From NCBI RefSeq assembly GCF_050908235.1, contig NZ_CP194340.1: 64,000 nt of DNA; one strand, 5' to 3'. Source of the stretch: Pseudoramibacter alactolyticus. Its GTDB lineage: Bacteria > Bacillota > Clostridia > Eubacteriales > Eubacteriaceae. Made by a program: the position numbers and the translations under genes. Numbering within the stretch: the stretch's first letter is position 1; the number at the start of each line of letters is the position of its first letter. Of the stretch, positions 1 through 8,298 are shown piece after piece. The notes beneath the pieces are model-generated. The model searched no databases. It was not told the origin of the DNA and saw only the letters and a program-made list of their open reading frames with translations.

Positions 1-748
1 TGGTGGCCGTTGCCGGGGTGATGGCCAAATACAGACTCGCGCGTTCCGAGGTGGTGCCGGACTGGGCGTAGGGCTGAATCGCAAAACCGAACACCGAGCA
101 CACCACCGCGAGATAAAGAACCGGCGCCCAGACGTCCAGGGCTTCCGGCAGGCGGGGCGTTTCAAAGGCGAAGGTCGCAAGGATGCTGAACAACGCCATG
201 AACGCCACCTGGAGCACCCCGAGGGTGATGGCGTCGTCCTGTTTGGAGAGCACATCCGTGAAGATGACGGACAGGGCATAAATCACCGCGGTCCCCAGGC
301 ACCAGACGATTCCGCTGTTGATGACGAAGCGGCCGCTTTGACCGATGGTGCAGGCCACGCCGGCGAAGGCGCCGGCTGCGGCGGTCAGGCCAGCACGCGC
401 CGGCCACTGCCGGCGCCACAACCCGGTGAGCAGCGGAATCAGCATGATGGCGGAGCTTTCCACCAGCGCCGTCGTCGAGCTGGAGGTTTTGGAAAGGGCG
501 ACGGTCTCGCCGGCCATCACGGCGAAAAAAATCAGGCCGAGCAGCGCGCCGCGGCCAAAAGTTGCGCGGGTTATAGCGCGCATCCTTTTGCGAAAAAGGA
601 TGAGCAGCAGCACCGTCGCGATGGCAAAGCGCACCGCCAGCAGATTAAAGACTTCAAGGGCGGCCAGGCAATGCTTGACCATCAGAAAAGAGGTGGCGCG
701 CGCGAAGATCACCAAAGCGAGCAGTTGTTCGGAACGTTTTTGAGTCAT
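1..748 (-). CDS. EamA/DMT-family permease, 3' end cut by window edge
   Basis: The 249 visible codons are almost entirely hydrophobic and resolve into about eight membrane segments, with the short loops and small-residue spacing (TALVESSAIM, SERASLY) of EamA (drug/metabolite transporter) proteins. These usually have ten helices and about 290-300 residues, so roughly 40-50 residues lie beyond the left edge. The start is the ATG complementary to 746-748, preceded by a strong AGGAGG. The likely role is export or uptake of a small metabolite across the cytoplasmic membrane; the substrate cannot be read from sequence. It is divergent from the small gene at 866, leaving a shared intergenic region of about 120 bp. 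Confidence 0.85.
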   Translation of the reverse strand, partial: MTQKRSEQLLALVIFARATSFLMVKHCLAALEVFNLLAVRFAIATVLLLILFRKRMRAITRATFGRGALLGLIFFAVMAGETVALSKTSSSTTALVESSAIMLIPLLTGLWRRQWPARAGLTAAAGAFAGVACTIGQSGRFVINSGIVWCLGTAVIYALSVIFTDVLSKQDDAITLGVLQVAFMALFSILATFAFETPRLPEALDVWAPVLYLAVVCSVFGFAIQPYAQSGTTSERASLYLAITPATAT

Positions 749-811
749 GAGAACCTCCTGCGAGTCGGATTCAGATTTAAACAGAAAAAGCTTAACACAA
801 GTGGCAACCTT

Positions 812-842
812 TTGCATCGATGAAAGCATTTTGTGCTAAAAT
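812..842 (+). promoter_or_regulatory. Candidate promoter for the small gene at 866
   Basis: TTGCAT at 812-817 and TAAAAT at 837-842 with an extended TG upstream of the -10. The 19-nt spacer is longer than ideal, so the extended -10 would carry most of the recognition. Confidence 0.4.
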
Positions 843-865
843 AATAATCAAATCAATTAAAGGAG

Positions 866-1255
866 ATGATGGATGTGAAAGTCGGTGCGATGAAATTAAC
901 GCGTTCAGTCATCATTTGTGTGATCGGCGATGAAAACGGCGGGGAAAGTTGCCGGGAGCAGGTGCCGGTGACAGGACCGGGCGTCGCCATCGAACGCGTC
1001 AATGCCTTTTTTGTGGACGCTGAGGTTGAGGCCATCATCTGCGTGATCGCAGACGTTCCCTTGGATTTGACGCCGGGCTCGCAGCACTACGGCGATGTGG
1101 TAGGGGCCGATTTGCCGGAATGGGAAAATGTGGATCTCGTCGCCAATTTTGAGGCGGCATTGCGGGTGCCCATCGGCTGTGTCCCGGCCGATCAGGACGA
1201 CGATGGCGATGCGTGCGCCGCACTGAGGAAAGCGGCCGGGCTCGTCCGCCGATAG
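866..1255 (+). CDS. Hypothetical protein, 129 aa
   Basis: An intact reading frame whose codons show the same strong G/C third-position bias as neighbouring core genes, which argues against a chance frame. AGGAG directly abuts the first ATG (866), so translation may really begin at the next ATG (869), the GTG at 875 or the ATG at 890. The protein has no signal peptide or membrane segment. It alternates hydrophobic beta-like stretches (SVIICVIGDE, AIICVIADVP) with an acidic tail containing DQDDDGD. I do not recognise the family. It sits alone between divergent EamA and convergent mntP. An opposite-strand frame over the same bases has poor codon usage and was discounted. Confidence 0.6.
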   Translation: MMDVKVGAMKLTRSVIICVIGDENGGESCREQVPVTGPGVAIERVNAFFVDAEVEAIICVIADVPLDLTPGSQHYGDVVGADLPEWENVDLVANFEAALRVPIGCVPADQDDDGDACAALRKAAGLVRR

Positions 1256-1275
1256 AGCGCTGAAACAACGCAATT

Positions 1276-1298
1276 AAAAAGCCACGCAAAAACGTGGC
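1276..1298 (-). terminator. Rho-independent terminator of mntP
   Basis: Read on the minus strand, GCCACG-TTTTTG-CGTGGC is followed by a T5 run, 15 bp after the mntP stop codon. Confidence 0.7.
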
Positions 1299-1312
1299 CG
1301 AGATCCGTCTGC

Positions 1313-1864
1313 CTAATGAAAAAATAGGTAATTGCCGATGAGGATGAGCATGATGCCGCCGGAGACTTCGGCCGCCTTGCCGAAACGGGCGCTGAAGAAA
1401 TGTCCGATCATCACGGAAATGAACGACAAGCTGGCCGAGGTAATGGCAATAGCGGCGATGGCTGTGGGGATCGACATGCGGATAAAGGCGAAAGAGACGC
1501 CTGCGGCCAACGCGTCGATGGAGGTGACAACGGAGAGGAAAATCGTTTCCCGAACGCTGAAGCTGCGCCCGCGTTCTTCGGCCTCCAGATCTTCGTGGAA
1601 GGCATCCCAAATCATCTTACCGCCGATAAAAGTCAGCAGGATCAAAACGATCCAATGGTCGAAATGGACGATGGTATTGTAAAACTGACGGCCCAGAAGC
1701 CAGCCCAGCAGTGCCAGAATCCCTTCCGCGCCTCCGAAGGAGAGCGCGATAACGGCGACGTGGCGGTAGTTGACTTTCGGCATAGCCAGCCCTTTGCAGG
1801 CCGAGATGGCGCTGGAGTCCATTGGCAGACCGACGGCGAGCAGCATGATGCCCATAAATCCCAA
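1313..1864 (-). CDS. mntP: Putative manganese efflux pump MntP
   Basis: A six-helix membrane protein of 183 residues from the preferred start, matching the family norm of about 180-190. It carries the two internally repeated MntP signatures: AVGLPMDSSAIS near the N-terminus and SVVTSIDALAAGVSFAFI in the second half, with the conserved aspartates expected to coordinate Mn2+. MntP exports excess Mn2+ across the cytoplasmic membrane. I chose the TTG at 1862-1864 because AGAAGAGG lies 7 nt upstream. An ATG 9 nt further in and an ATG at 1933 without a ribosome site are alternatives. No yybP-ykoY Mn2+ riboswitch pattern was found in the leader, so regulation is unclear. Confidence 0.88.
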   Translation of the reverse strand: MGFMGIMLLAVGLPMDSSAISACKGLAMPKVNYRHVAVIALSFGGAEGILALLGWLLGRQFYNTIVHFDHWIVLILLTFIGGKMIWDAFHEDLEAEERGRSFSVRETIFLSVVTSIDALAAGVSFAFIRMSIPTAIAAIAITSASLSFISVMIGHFFSARFGKAAEVSGGIMLILIGNYLFFH

Positions 1865-1975
1865 GAGCTTACCTCTTCTTTCTCTGCGCAATGTGATGAA
1901 TGTAAATAATTTAAATATTTTATCACGGCGCATCGGAGTCAGTCCATTCTAACATCGGCTTTTTAATAAAATTAT

Positions 1976-2938
1976 TTAGGAGACCACATTGCTGGGGGCG
2001 CCGGCCAGCCAGCCTTTGAGATTGGCGCCGATGGTGGCAACCAGCCGCTCCCGGGCTTCCTTGCTGGCCCAACCGATGTGAGGAAGAATCAGACAATGGG
2101 GTGCGGCAAGCAGTGGATTATCCGGGATAATGGGCTCCCGGGACACCACGTCGACACCGGCGGCACTGACTTTGCCGGATGTGAGGGCTTCGGCCAGGGC
2201 CGCCTCATCCACCAGGCCGCCGCGGGAGACGTTGATCAATGTGATGCCGTCTTTCATTTTAGCGATGTTATCCCGATTGACGATGCGGTCGGTTTCGGGC
2301 GTCAGCGGGCAGTGGAAACTCAGAATATCCGACTGGCGGTAGAGGGTGTCAGCGTCGACGAAGCGCAGTGTGTCGCAGGCATAGGTCTTGTAATGATCCG
2401 GGTGGGCGGTGTGCACCAATATGGACATACCAAAGGCCTGGCCGATCTTGGCGACTTCCCGGCCGATGTGGCCAAAGCCGTAAATGCCCAAGGTTTTGCC
2501 GGCGACCTCTGAGATGGGCGCGAGCCAATAGGTGAAGATGGCCGATCGGCACCAATCGCCTCGGGCGACAGAATCTGCGTGGAGACTAACCTTGCTGGCC
2601 AGCTCGAGAATCAGGGCCCAGGTCATCTGCGCCACGGACTCGGTGCTGTAGGCCGGCACATTGGTCACGGTGACGCCGTGGCGGCGGCAGGCAGCGAGAT
2701 CGATGACGTTGTAGCCGGTGGCACAAACGCCGACGTAGCGAATTTGGGGAAAGCGTGTGAGAACCGTTTCGTCGATGATAATTTTGTTGTCGAGAATGAT
2801 TTCCGCTTCGTTAAGGCGTTCCCATTTGTTTGCCTCGGTGGTGTTGGCATAAATGCGGGTGTCGCAAACAGAAGTGATGGGATCCCAGCTGATGTCGCCG
2901 GGATTGATGGCGTCGCCTTCGAGTAAAATGGCTTTCAT
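1976..2938 (-). CDS. D-isomer-specific 2-hydroxyacid dehydrogenase
   Basis: A 320-residue NAD(P)-dependent dehydrogenase of the glycerate/hydroxypyruvate reductase branch. The Rossmann fingerprint GIYGFGHIGREVAKIG is central. The catalytic trio is present: Arg in NVSRGGLVDE, Glu in VVSREP and His in LPHIGWASKEAR. The start is the ATG at 2936-2938 with GGAGG 5 nt upstream; an upstream in-frame ATG lacks a ribosome site. It probably reduces a 2-keto acid (hydroxypyruvate, glyoxylate or a branched keto acid) to the D-hydroxyacid in the cytoplasm. The exact substrate is not determinable from motifs. It is a single gene divergent from the PAS/GGDEF-like gene. Confidence 0.9.
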   Translation of the reverse strand: MKAILLEGDAINPGDISWDPITSVCDTRIYANTTEANKWERLNEAEIILDNKIIIDETVLTRFPQIRYVGVCATGYNVIDLAACRRHGVTVTNVPAYSTESVAQMTWALILELASKVSLHADSVARGDWCRSAIFTYWLAPISEVAGKTLGIYGFGHIGREVAKIGQAFGMSILVHTAHPDHYKTYACDTLRFVDADTLYRQSDILSFHCPLTPETDRIVNRDNIAKMKDGITLINVSRGGLVDEAALAEALTSGKVSAAGVDVVSREPIIPDNPLLAAPHCLILPHIGWASKEARERLVATIGANLKGWLAGAPSNVVS

Positions 2939-3001
2939 GTGAACCTCCGAATCATAAGTGTGAATTGGGTGCCGAGTGCTGTTCAATCATTATATGATTT
3001 T

Positions 3002-3010
3002 ATTATAGCA
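3002..3010 (-). promoter_or_regulatory. Extended -10 promoter for the hydroxyacid dehydrogenase
   Basis: On the minus strand TGCTATAAT lies about 65 bp before the start codon. No convincing -35 hexamer is seen at normal spacing, so this is an extended -10 candidate. Confidence 0.38.
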
Positions 3011-3085
3011 CGACGGCCGCTGATGATCCTGCAAAAGAAACGAAAGATACGAGAAAATAAAAGCGGCAGGAAGCGATTCGGAGAG

Positions 3086-3114
3086 TTGTTTTAAATGATT
3101 TCATGTGCTATGAT
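3086..3114 (+). promoter_or_regulatory. SigA-type promoter for the PAS/GGDEF-like gene
   Basis: TTGTTT, a 17-nt spacer ending in TGTGC (extended -10), then TATGAT, 32 bp before the chosen start at 3146. Confidence 0.6.
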
Positions 3115-3145
3115 GAGACAAAAATGCAGTCGGGGAGGCAGAGGC

Positions 3146-4435
3146 ATGACAGAGGTAAAAAATGGCATGAATACCGGGGTGAATGAAATAACAGAAGACT
3201 TCCGCTATTTTGACGATTTGCCCTGCGGCGTTGTCATTTTCGAGTTAGAAAAAGGCCGCAATCTGATCCCGCTGTATCGCAACGCCTGGTATCGCAGGCT
3301 CTTCGGCTACGTCAGTCCCAGGCAGGCGGCATTGAAGGACAATGTGCTCGCCCGATTTTACGGCGAGGATCGCAAACGGGTGGCGGCCATGCTGATGGCC
3401 AGTGCGGCGGGACAGGCCGGCGAGATGACGGCGCGTCTGACCTTTAAAAATCAAAATGTGATTCGCGTGCATCTGAGGATCTGGTGCCTGGAGCGGGATT
3501 ATATCCAGCCCAAAATCGGCATGGCCATCACCGGCGCCGACAATGAAGATCAGGTGGATCCCATGGCGGCCACGCACAATCAGTTTTATCGGAATATCGC
3601 CCAAAATGTGGCGCCTGTGGTTTATGATTACGATATTGAACAAGATCGCTTTTTTTATATTGAGCATACGCAGGCGGGAGAAATCTGCGAAAATATTGTC
3701 GACCATTATCTGGAGGAACTGCGCAATGATCGGCGGATCCATCCCAGTACGGTGCGGGAATACCGCAAGGCCCTGGCCGGCGACAGCCAGGAAGACAGCG
3801 TGGATTTTCTGGGACTGCGGGCAAATGGCGAATACGAATGGCAGCGCGCCAAGCTGCGAAAGATCCATGTGAGCGATCATGACAGTCTGAGTCTGCATAT
3901 GATTGGCACCATCGCACCTGTCGGCAGCGATGGCGGCGCCAAACAGCGGCCGGTGCACATGGATCGGGTCACCGGGCTGCAGGATCGGGATTCCACGATG
4001 ACAACCATTCAATGGATTCTTGAAGCCAGAGACACCAGCGCCCGCGCTTTTGTGCTTTTCCGGCTCAACGGACTTTCCGATGTGGATGACGCGATGGGCG
4101 ACCGCGTCGGGGATCAGCTGCTGCACCGATTGGGGCAGGTGCTTGCCCACGCGCTGCAGGGCCAGGATGTGATCGGACGCTATTCGGGGTCGGTGTTTGT
4201 GGTGTTCATCCGTCATGCGGACAGCCGCAAGGTGGTGGAAAGTCTGTGGCAAAATGCCCGGGCAGCGATGGCGGGCGAAGCCGACGCCCATCCGGAATAT
4301 CCGCGAATCGGCGTGACAGCAGGCATCGCCTATCTGCCGGAGGACGGCGGGACGCTGGCCGAAGCCGAGGCGGTGGCGGCCAATCGTCTTGAAGCGGCGG
4401 CCGTCGATTGGGAGCGGCAGGCGCCAATGGCATAG
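3146..4435 (+). CDS. PAS-like sensor protein with degenerate GGDEF domain
   Basis: A 429-residue soluble protein. Residues about 15-130 and 140-260 look like two PAS-type sensory modules, including FDDLPCGVVIFEL and the YDYDIEQDRFFYIE strand pattern. Residues 270-415 align by eye with a GGDEF domain: DRVTGLQDRDS replaces the usual D-LTGL-NR opening, and RYSGSVFVVF (345-354) occupies the signature position, so GGDEF has become SGSVF. Loss of both glycines and the acidic pair predicts no diguanylate cyclase activity. The domain may instead bind GTP or act in protein interaction (inference). There are no membrane segments. GGGAGG 8 nt before ATG 3146 decides the start. It is followed by a terminator, so it is monocistronic. 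Confidence 0.75.
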   Translation: MTEVKNGMNTGVNEITEDFRYFDDLPCGVVIFELEKGRNLIPLYRNAWYRRLFGYVSPRQAALKDNVLARFYGEDRKRVAAMLMASAAGQAGEMTARLTFKNQNVIRVHLRIWCLERDYIQPKIGMAITGADNEDQVDPMAATHNQFYRNIAQNVAPVVYDYDIEQDRFFYIEHTQAGEICENIVDHYLEELRNDRRIHPSTVREYRKALAGDSQEDSVDFLGLRANGEYEWQRAKLRKIHVSDHDSLSLHMIGTIAPVGSDGGAKQRPVHMDRVTGLQDRDSTMTTIQWILEARDTSARAFVLFRLNGLSDVDDAMGDRVGDQLLHRLGQVLAHALQGQDVIGRYSGSVFVVFIRHADSRKVVESLWQNARAAMAGEADAHPEYPRIGVTAGIAYLPEDGGTLAEAEAVAANRLEAAAVDWERQAPMA

Positions 4436-4463
4436 CAATCGCGAAAACTGTGTTTTTAAGATC

Positions 4464-4490
4464 AGTCGGATCGGATGGTCCGGCTTTTTT
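4464..4490 (+). terminator. Rho-independent terminator
   Basis: GTCGGA and TCCGGC pair around an 8-nt loop (one G-T pair) and are followed by T6, just after the PAS/GGDEF-like gene. Confidence 0.7.
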
Positions 4491-4638
4491 ATTGCCCGAG
4501 ATCCCGAGCGGAAAATGGGCAGCACATTGGCCTTTTGACCGGAGGGGAAAATATGGTATGATAAGGCATACTGCCGGCCAAAAGAATTTAAAGTCGGAAA
4601 AATAAAGGCCGGCAGGCAATGATAGAATGGAGGCGCAT

Positions 4639-5490
4639 ATGCAATTCGTGATTGGTCCGCACACGTCGATCGCCAGAGGTTACCGCCGAGCGGCGGAAGA
4701 AGCGGTGGCTATTGGGGCCAATACCTTTCAGTTTTTTACCCGCAATCCCCGGGGCGGCAATGCGAAGGCCCTGGATGCGGCGGATGTCGCCGGGCTGCGG
4801 GAAGTAATGGCCGCCCACGATTTCGGGCCACTGCTGGCCCATGCGCCATACACGCTGAACATGGCGTCGAAAACGGAGAAGACCCGGGAGTTTGCCAAGA
4901 TGGCTTTTGCGGAGGATCTGGAACGGTTGGAGCGGCTGCCCTGTTCGCTGTATAATTTTCACCCCGGGAGTCACGTGGGACAAGGCAGCGAGACGGGCAT
5001 TGCGCTCATCCTCGAGACTTTAAACGCGGTGATGCGCCCGGATCAGACGACGACGGTGCTGCTGGAAACCATGGCGGGCAAGGGCAGCGAGATCGGCCGC
5101 AGCTTTGAAGAACTGGCCGCCATTATCGCGGGCTGCGACCATGCCGAACACCTCGGCGTTTGTCTTGATACCTGCCACGTGTATTCGGCGGGATATGACA
5201 TTGTCGGTCACCTGGAAGAAACGTTGGCGGCCTTCGACCGGATCGTGGGCATGGAGCGGCTGAAGGCGCTGCATATCAACGACAGCAAAACGCCCTTTGC
5301 CAGTTACAAGGATCGGCACGAGCAGCTGGGCAAGGGCAGCATTGGCCTCGCGGCGTTTGAACGTCTGGCGGCGCATCCGCAGCTCAGCCGGCTGCCGATG
5401 TTTCTCGAAACGCCCCACGATGATTATCGGTCCTATGGGCAGGAGATTGCTTTTATGCGCGCGGCGAATGAAGGGCGCCAGACAATGTAA
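4639..5490 (+). CDS. nfo: Endonuclease IV (AP endonuclease)
   Basis: A 283-residue TIM-barrel nuclease that cleaves DNA 5' to abasic sites in base excision repair and uses three metal ions. The metal-ligand motifs are all visible: LLAHAPYTLN, NFHPGSHVGQG, LLETMAGKG, CLDTCHVYSAGYD, LHINDSK, HEQLGKGSIG and the final FLETPHDD. Length matches the family (about 280). I set the start at ATG 4639, where TGGAGG sits 5 nt upstream; the ATG at 4627 has no ribosome site. It sits between the PAS/GGDEF-like gene and a CDF transporter, each with its own promoter, so it is probably transcribed alone. Confidence 0.95.
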   Translation: MQFVIGPHTSIARGYRRAAEEAVAIGANTFQFFTRNPRGGNAKALDAADVAGLREVMAAHDFGPLLAHAPYTLNMASKTEKTREFAKMAFAEDLERLERLPCSLYNFHPGSHVGQGSETGIALILETLNAVMRPDQTTTVLLETMAGKGSEIGRSFEELAAIIAGCDHAEHLGVCLDTCHVYSAGYDIVGHLEETLAAFDRIVGMERLKALHINDSKTPFASYKDRHEQLGKGSIGLAAFERLAAHPQLSRLPMFLETPHDDYRSYGQEIAFMRAANEGRQTM

Positions 5491-5537
5491 AGGGCGGCTG
5501 AATGCTGAAACGGTTCGCCAAACATCAAAGGTCACAC

Positions 5538-5567
5538 TTGACTAACAGCTCAGCGGCTCGCTATACT
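5538..5567 (+). promoter_or_regulatory. Promoter for the CDF transporter
   Basis: TTGACT, an 18-nt spacer, then TATACT, 36 bp before the ATG at 5603. Confidence 0.6.
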
Positions 5568-5602
5568 TGCGGCATTGATCAAAGGGCTCGGAGGAATCGG
5601 CG

Positions 5603-6520
5603 ATGACAGCCACAGAAAAGAAACAATTTCGGCAGCAATTCAAACAGACAGCCATGCGGGTTTCCACCGTTTCGGTGGTGGTTAATCTGCTGCTGTCGGG
5701 ACTGAAATTTTTGGCCGGGGTGGCGGCCCATTCCGGCGCGATGATTTCCGACGGGGTGCATTCGGCTTCGGATGTGCTGTCGACCATCGTGGTGATGGTC
5801 GGCGTAAATATTGCAAACAAGGAAAAGGACGCCGAGCATCCCTACGGCCACGATCGGATGGAGTCAGTGGCGGCACTGGCGCTGTCGGCGGTGCTGATGG
5901 TGACCGGCGCGCTCATCGGCTGGCGCGGCGTTCAGAAGATGCTTGACGTCAGGACGGTGGCAACGCCGGGGATGCTCGCCATAGCGGCGGCGGTCGTGTC
6001 CATCGGCGTGAAGGAATGGCTGTATTGGTATACCATTCGGGCGGCAAAGCGCATTCGCTCTGGGGCGCTCAAGGCCGATGCCTGGCATCATCGCAGCGAC
6101 GCCCTTTCTTCGATCGGTGCCCTGATCGGGATCGCAGGGGCGCGCCTGGGCGTGCCGATTCTCGAGCCCATTGCCCAGGTGGTGATCGCGTTGATGGTGC
6201 TGAAGGTGGCCTTTGACATTGCCAAGGACAGTGTCGACCGGATGATCGACCGCTCGGTGGACCAGAAAACGCTGGATTCAATTTACCGCGTGGTTGTTCA
6301 TCATCCCGGGGTGATCCGGGTGGACGATCTGCGCAGCCGGACCTTTGGCGCCGGATTTTATATCGATCTGGAAATCGCCGTGGATGCCAGGCTCAATCTG
6401 CAGGACGCACACGCCATCGCTGAATCCCTTCACGATCAATTAGAGAACCAATACCCGATGCTCAAGCATTGCATGGTTCACGTGAATCCGGCCGAGGCGG
6501 TAGAAATTTCAAAAAAATAA
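5603..6520 (+). CDS. Cation diffusion facilitator (CDF) metal efflux protein
   Basis: A 305-residue CDF transporter with six membrane helices and a cytoplasmic C-terminal ferredoxin-like domain. The metal sites appear as SDGVHSASD in helix 2 and DAWHHRSDAL in helix 5, the paired D/H motifs that bind Zn2+, Mn2+ or Fe2+. The C-terminal domain (about 210-300, ending near HCMVHVNPAE) is the usual dimerisation and metal-sensing module. CDF proteins export divalent metal in exchange for protons. The particular metal cannot be assigned. Start ATG 5603 follows GGAGG. The gene is flanked by its own promoter and terminator. Confidence 0.92.
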   Translation: MTATEKKQFRQQFKQTAMRVSTVSVVVNLLLSGLKFLAGVAAHSGAMISDGVHSASDVLSTIVVMVGVNIANKEKDAEHPYGHDRMESVAALALSAVLMVTGALIGWRGVQKMLDVRTVATPGMLAIAAAVVSIGVKEWLYWYTIRAAKRIRSGALKADAWHHRSDALSSIGALIGIAGARLGVPILEPIAQVVIALMVLKVAFDIAKDSVDRMIDRSVDQKTLDSIYRVVVHHPGVIRVDDLRSRTFGAGFYIDLEIAVDARLNLQDAHAIAESLHDQLENQYPMLKHCMVHVNPAEAVEISKK

Positions 6521-6526
6521 CGGTTT

Positions 6527-6553
6527 AAAGCTCTGCGAGGCAGGGCTTTTTTT
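6527..6553 (+). terminator. Rho-independent terminator of the CDF gene
   Basis: AGCTCTGC and GCAGGGCT form an 8-bp stem with a 3-nt loop followed by T7. Confidence 0.75.
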
Positions 6554-6580
6554 GATGGCGTTTTGGCCATATAAATTCCT

Positions 6581-6608
6581 TTGGCGAAAATGAAACAGGT
6601 GCTATAAT
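6581..6608 (+). promoter_or_regulatory. Promoter for the EFR1/esterase operon
   Basis: TTGGCG, a 16-nt spacer and an extended TGCTATAAT ending 47 bp before the EFR1 start. Confidence 0.6.
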
Positions 6609-6655
6609 GAAAAGAAATAAACGAAGAGGAAGAAGAATGAGGAAGGAGAGAAAAA

Positions 6656-7516
6656 ATGCGTATTCGGGCAATCACCGAGTTTTATTTCAGTCCCACCGGC
6701 GGCACACGCCAAACGACCGTCGCTGTGGCCCGGGCCATGGCGGCGGCACTGGCTGTGCCGATGCAGACGGTGGACATCACGCGCCGATCGGATCGGCGGC
6801 AGGCCCATTGTTTTCGGGAGGATGATCTGGCGATCGTCGGGATGCCGACTTATGCCGGGCGCCTGCCCAATAAAATCGCACCGGATCTGAGGGCTTGTCT
6901 GCAGGGGCGGCGCACGCCGGCGGTGGCGGTGGTGACGTTCGGCAACCGCGCCTACGACAACGCCCTGGCGGAGCTTTGCGCCCTGCTCGAGGCCCGGGGA
7001 TTTTTGCCCTTTGGCGCGGCGGCCCAACCCTGCCGCCACGCCTTCAGCGACCGGCTGGCCCCCGGTCGCCCGGATGGGCGGGATCTGGCTGTGCTGGCAG
7101 CTTTCGGCCGGCAGCTGGCCGGGCGTTTGCAGCGCGGGGACTTGTCGCGGGCGGCGGTTCCCGGCGATCCGGACGCGCCCTACTATGTGCCCAAAGGGAC
7201 GGACGGTGCGCCGGCCAAATTTCTCAAAGCCAAACCGAAGACGGACGAAGCCCGCTGCAATGCCTGCGGAATTTGTGCAGCCGTTTGCCCGACGGCAGCC
7301 GTCAATCCGGCGGCGGTCGCCGAGGTGCCCGGCCTTTGCATCAAATGTCAGGCTTGTGTGCGGCGCTGTCCGACGGGAGCGAAATATTTTGACGATGCCG
7401 CGTTTTTATCCCATGTGGCGATGCTTGAAGCGCAGGAGGCGGCGCCAAAATCCGCGGCATTTTTTGCCGGCGCCAGCCGGGAACCGGCGGCATGTGGGAA
7501 ATCATTTGGCGATTGA
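6656..7516 (+). CDS. EFR1-family flavodoxin/ferredoxin protein
   Basis: A 286-residue fusion electron carrier. The N-terminal 160 residues form a flavodoxin-like domain, with FMN phosphate-loop features in FYFSPTGGTRQT and substrate-loop features in GMPTYAGRLP. The C-terminal part carries two 4Fe-4S motifs, CNACGICAAVCP and CIKCQACVRRCP. EFR1 proteins are common in anaerobes and probably shuttle electrons between flavin and iron-sulfur partners; the physiological partner is unknown. The ATG at 6656 follows AAGGAGA. It is the first gene of a two-gene unit with the esterase-like protein 13 bp downstream. Confidence 0.88.
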   Translation: MRIRAITEFYFSPTGGTRQTTVAVARAMAAALAVPMQTVDITRRSDRRQAHCFREDDLAIVGMPTYAGRLPNKIAPDLRACLQGRRTPAVAVVTFGNRAYDNALAELCALLEARGFLPFGAAAQPCRHAFSDRLAPGRPDGRDLAVLAAFGRQLAGRLQRGDLSRAAVPGDPDAPYYVPKGTDGAPAKFLKAKPKTDEARCNACGICAAVCPTAAVNPAAVAEVPGLCIKCQACVRRCPTGAKYFDDAAFLSHVAMLEAQEAAPKSAAFFAGASREPAACGKSFGD

Positions 7517-7529
7517 AAGGACGAGGAAG

Positions 7530-8225
7530 ATGGAAAAGATGGATCTTTGCGGCGGCGAACTCTGCGATGCTGCGACGGTGGGGACGGACGGCCTGACGAT
7601 TTTTTATCCGGCGGATCCGGACATGGATGCGGACAGCCGGACTTTGGCGGCACGGGCGGCGGCTTTGGCTCCGGGGCGGAGCTTTCGTCTGGTGGGGTTT
7701 TCGGTGCGCGACTGGGATCGGGCGCTTTCGCCCTGGGAAGCGCCCGGCGCCTTCAAGAAGCAGCATTTTGCCGGAGAAGGCCGAAAAACGCTGGATTGGC
7801 TGGTGCACGAGGTTCTGCCGGCATGGGGCGGCGCGGGAGGCGCCATTGCGGGTTATTCCCTCGGCGGACTCTTTGCTTTGTGGGCCTTTCACGAGTGCCG
7901 TTGTTTTCGGGCGGCGGCCAGCTGCTCCGGCTCGCTGTGGTATCCGGGCTGGATGGATTATCTGGCGTCGGCTGCCGTGCCGGAGGGCAGCCGGGTATAT
8001 TTGAGCCTCGGAGAGCGGGAAGCACAGTCGAAAAACAAGATGATGGCCCGTGTGGGCGATGTGACACGCGAGACGGCGGCGTTTTATGCCGCCAGTGGCG
8101 CGGTGCGCGACGCGACGCTTGTCTGGCATCCCGGGGGTCACTTTGCCGATCCGGCGGGACGTTTGGCCGCGGGGATAGCTTGGCTGGCAGCCTGTGAAGC
8201 GGCGGACGGCCGGCCGCAAAAGTGA
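7530..8225 (+). CDS. Alpha/beta-hydrolase (esterase-like)
   Basis: A 231-residue soluble alpha/beta-hydrolase. The nucleophile elbow is AGYSLGGLFALWAF (G-x-S-x-G). An acidic residue is expected around SLGEREAQ, and the catalytic His lies in WHPGGHFADP near the C-terminus, as in the esterase D/Fes-type group. No signal peptide is seen, so it should act in the cytoplasm. The start is ATG 7530, placed after GAGGAAG; a longer in-frame extension over the EFR1 gene is not credible. It is cotranscribed with EFR1 and closed by a strong terminator. The natural ester substrate is unknown. Confidence 0.8.
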   Translation: MEKMDLCGGELCDAATVGTDGLTIFYPADPDMDADSRTLAARAAALAPGRSFRLVGFSVRDWDRALSPWEAPGAFKKQHFAGEGRKTLDWLVHEVLPAWGGAGGAIAGYSLGGLFALWAFHECRCFRAAASCSGSLWYPGWMDYLASAAVPEGSRVYLSLGEREAQSKNKMMARVGDVTRETAAFYAASGAVRDATLVWHPGGHFADPAGRLAAGIAWLAACEAADGRPQK

Positions 8226-8237
8226 AGACGCATCACT

Positions 8238-8274
8238 AAAAAACCATGGATCCGTTTGGGATCCATGGTTTTTT
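8238..8274. terminator. Strong bidirectional terminator between convergent genes
   Basis: An A6 tract, CCATGGATCC, a 5-nt loop, GGATCCATGG and a T6 tract form a perfect hairpin that works in both directions between the esterase and the SSS symporter. Confidence 0.9.
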
Positions 8275-8298
8275 ATGTGCCGAAAAAGTCCGGCGGGA

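Noticed and set aside
1865..1975. Manganese (yybP-ykoY) riboswitch upstream of mntP
   Set aside because: The leader is short and AT-rich and lacks the conserved core of that riboswitch.
3245..4525. Minus-strand frame over the PAS/GGDEF-like gene
   Set aside because: No family motifs. It is explained as the shadow of a GC3-rich gene on the other strand.
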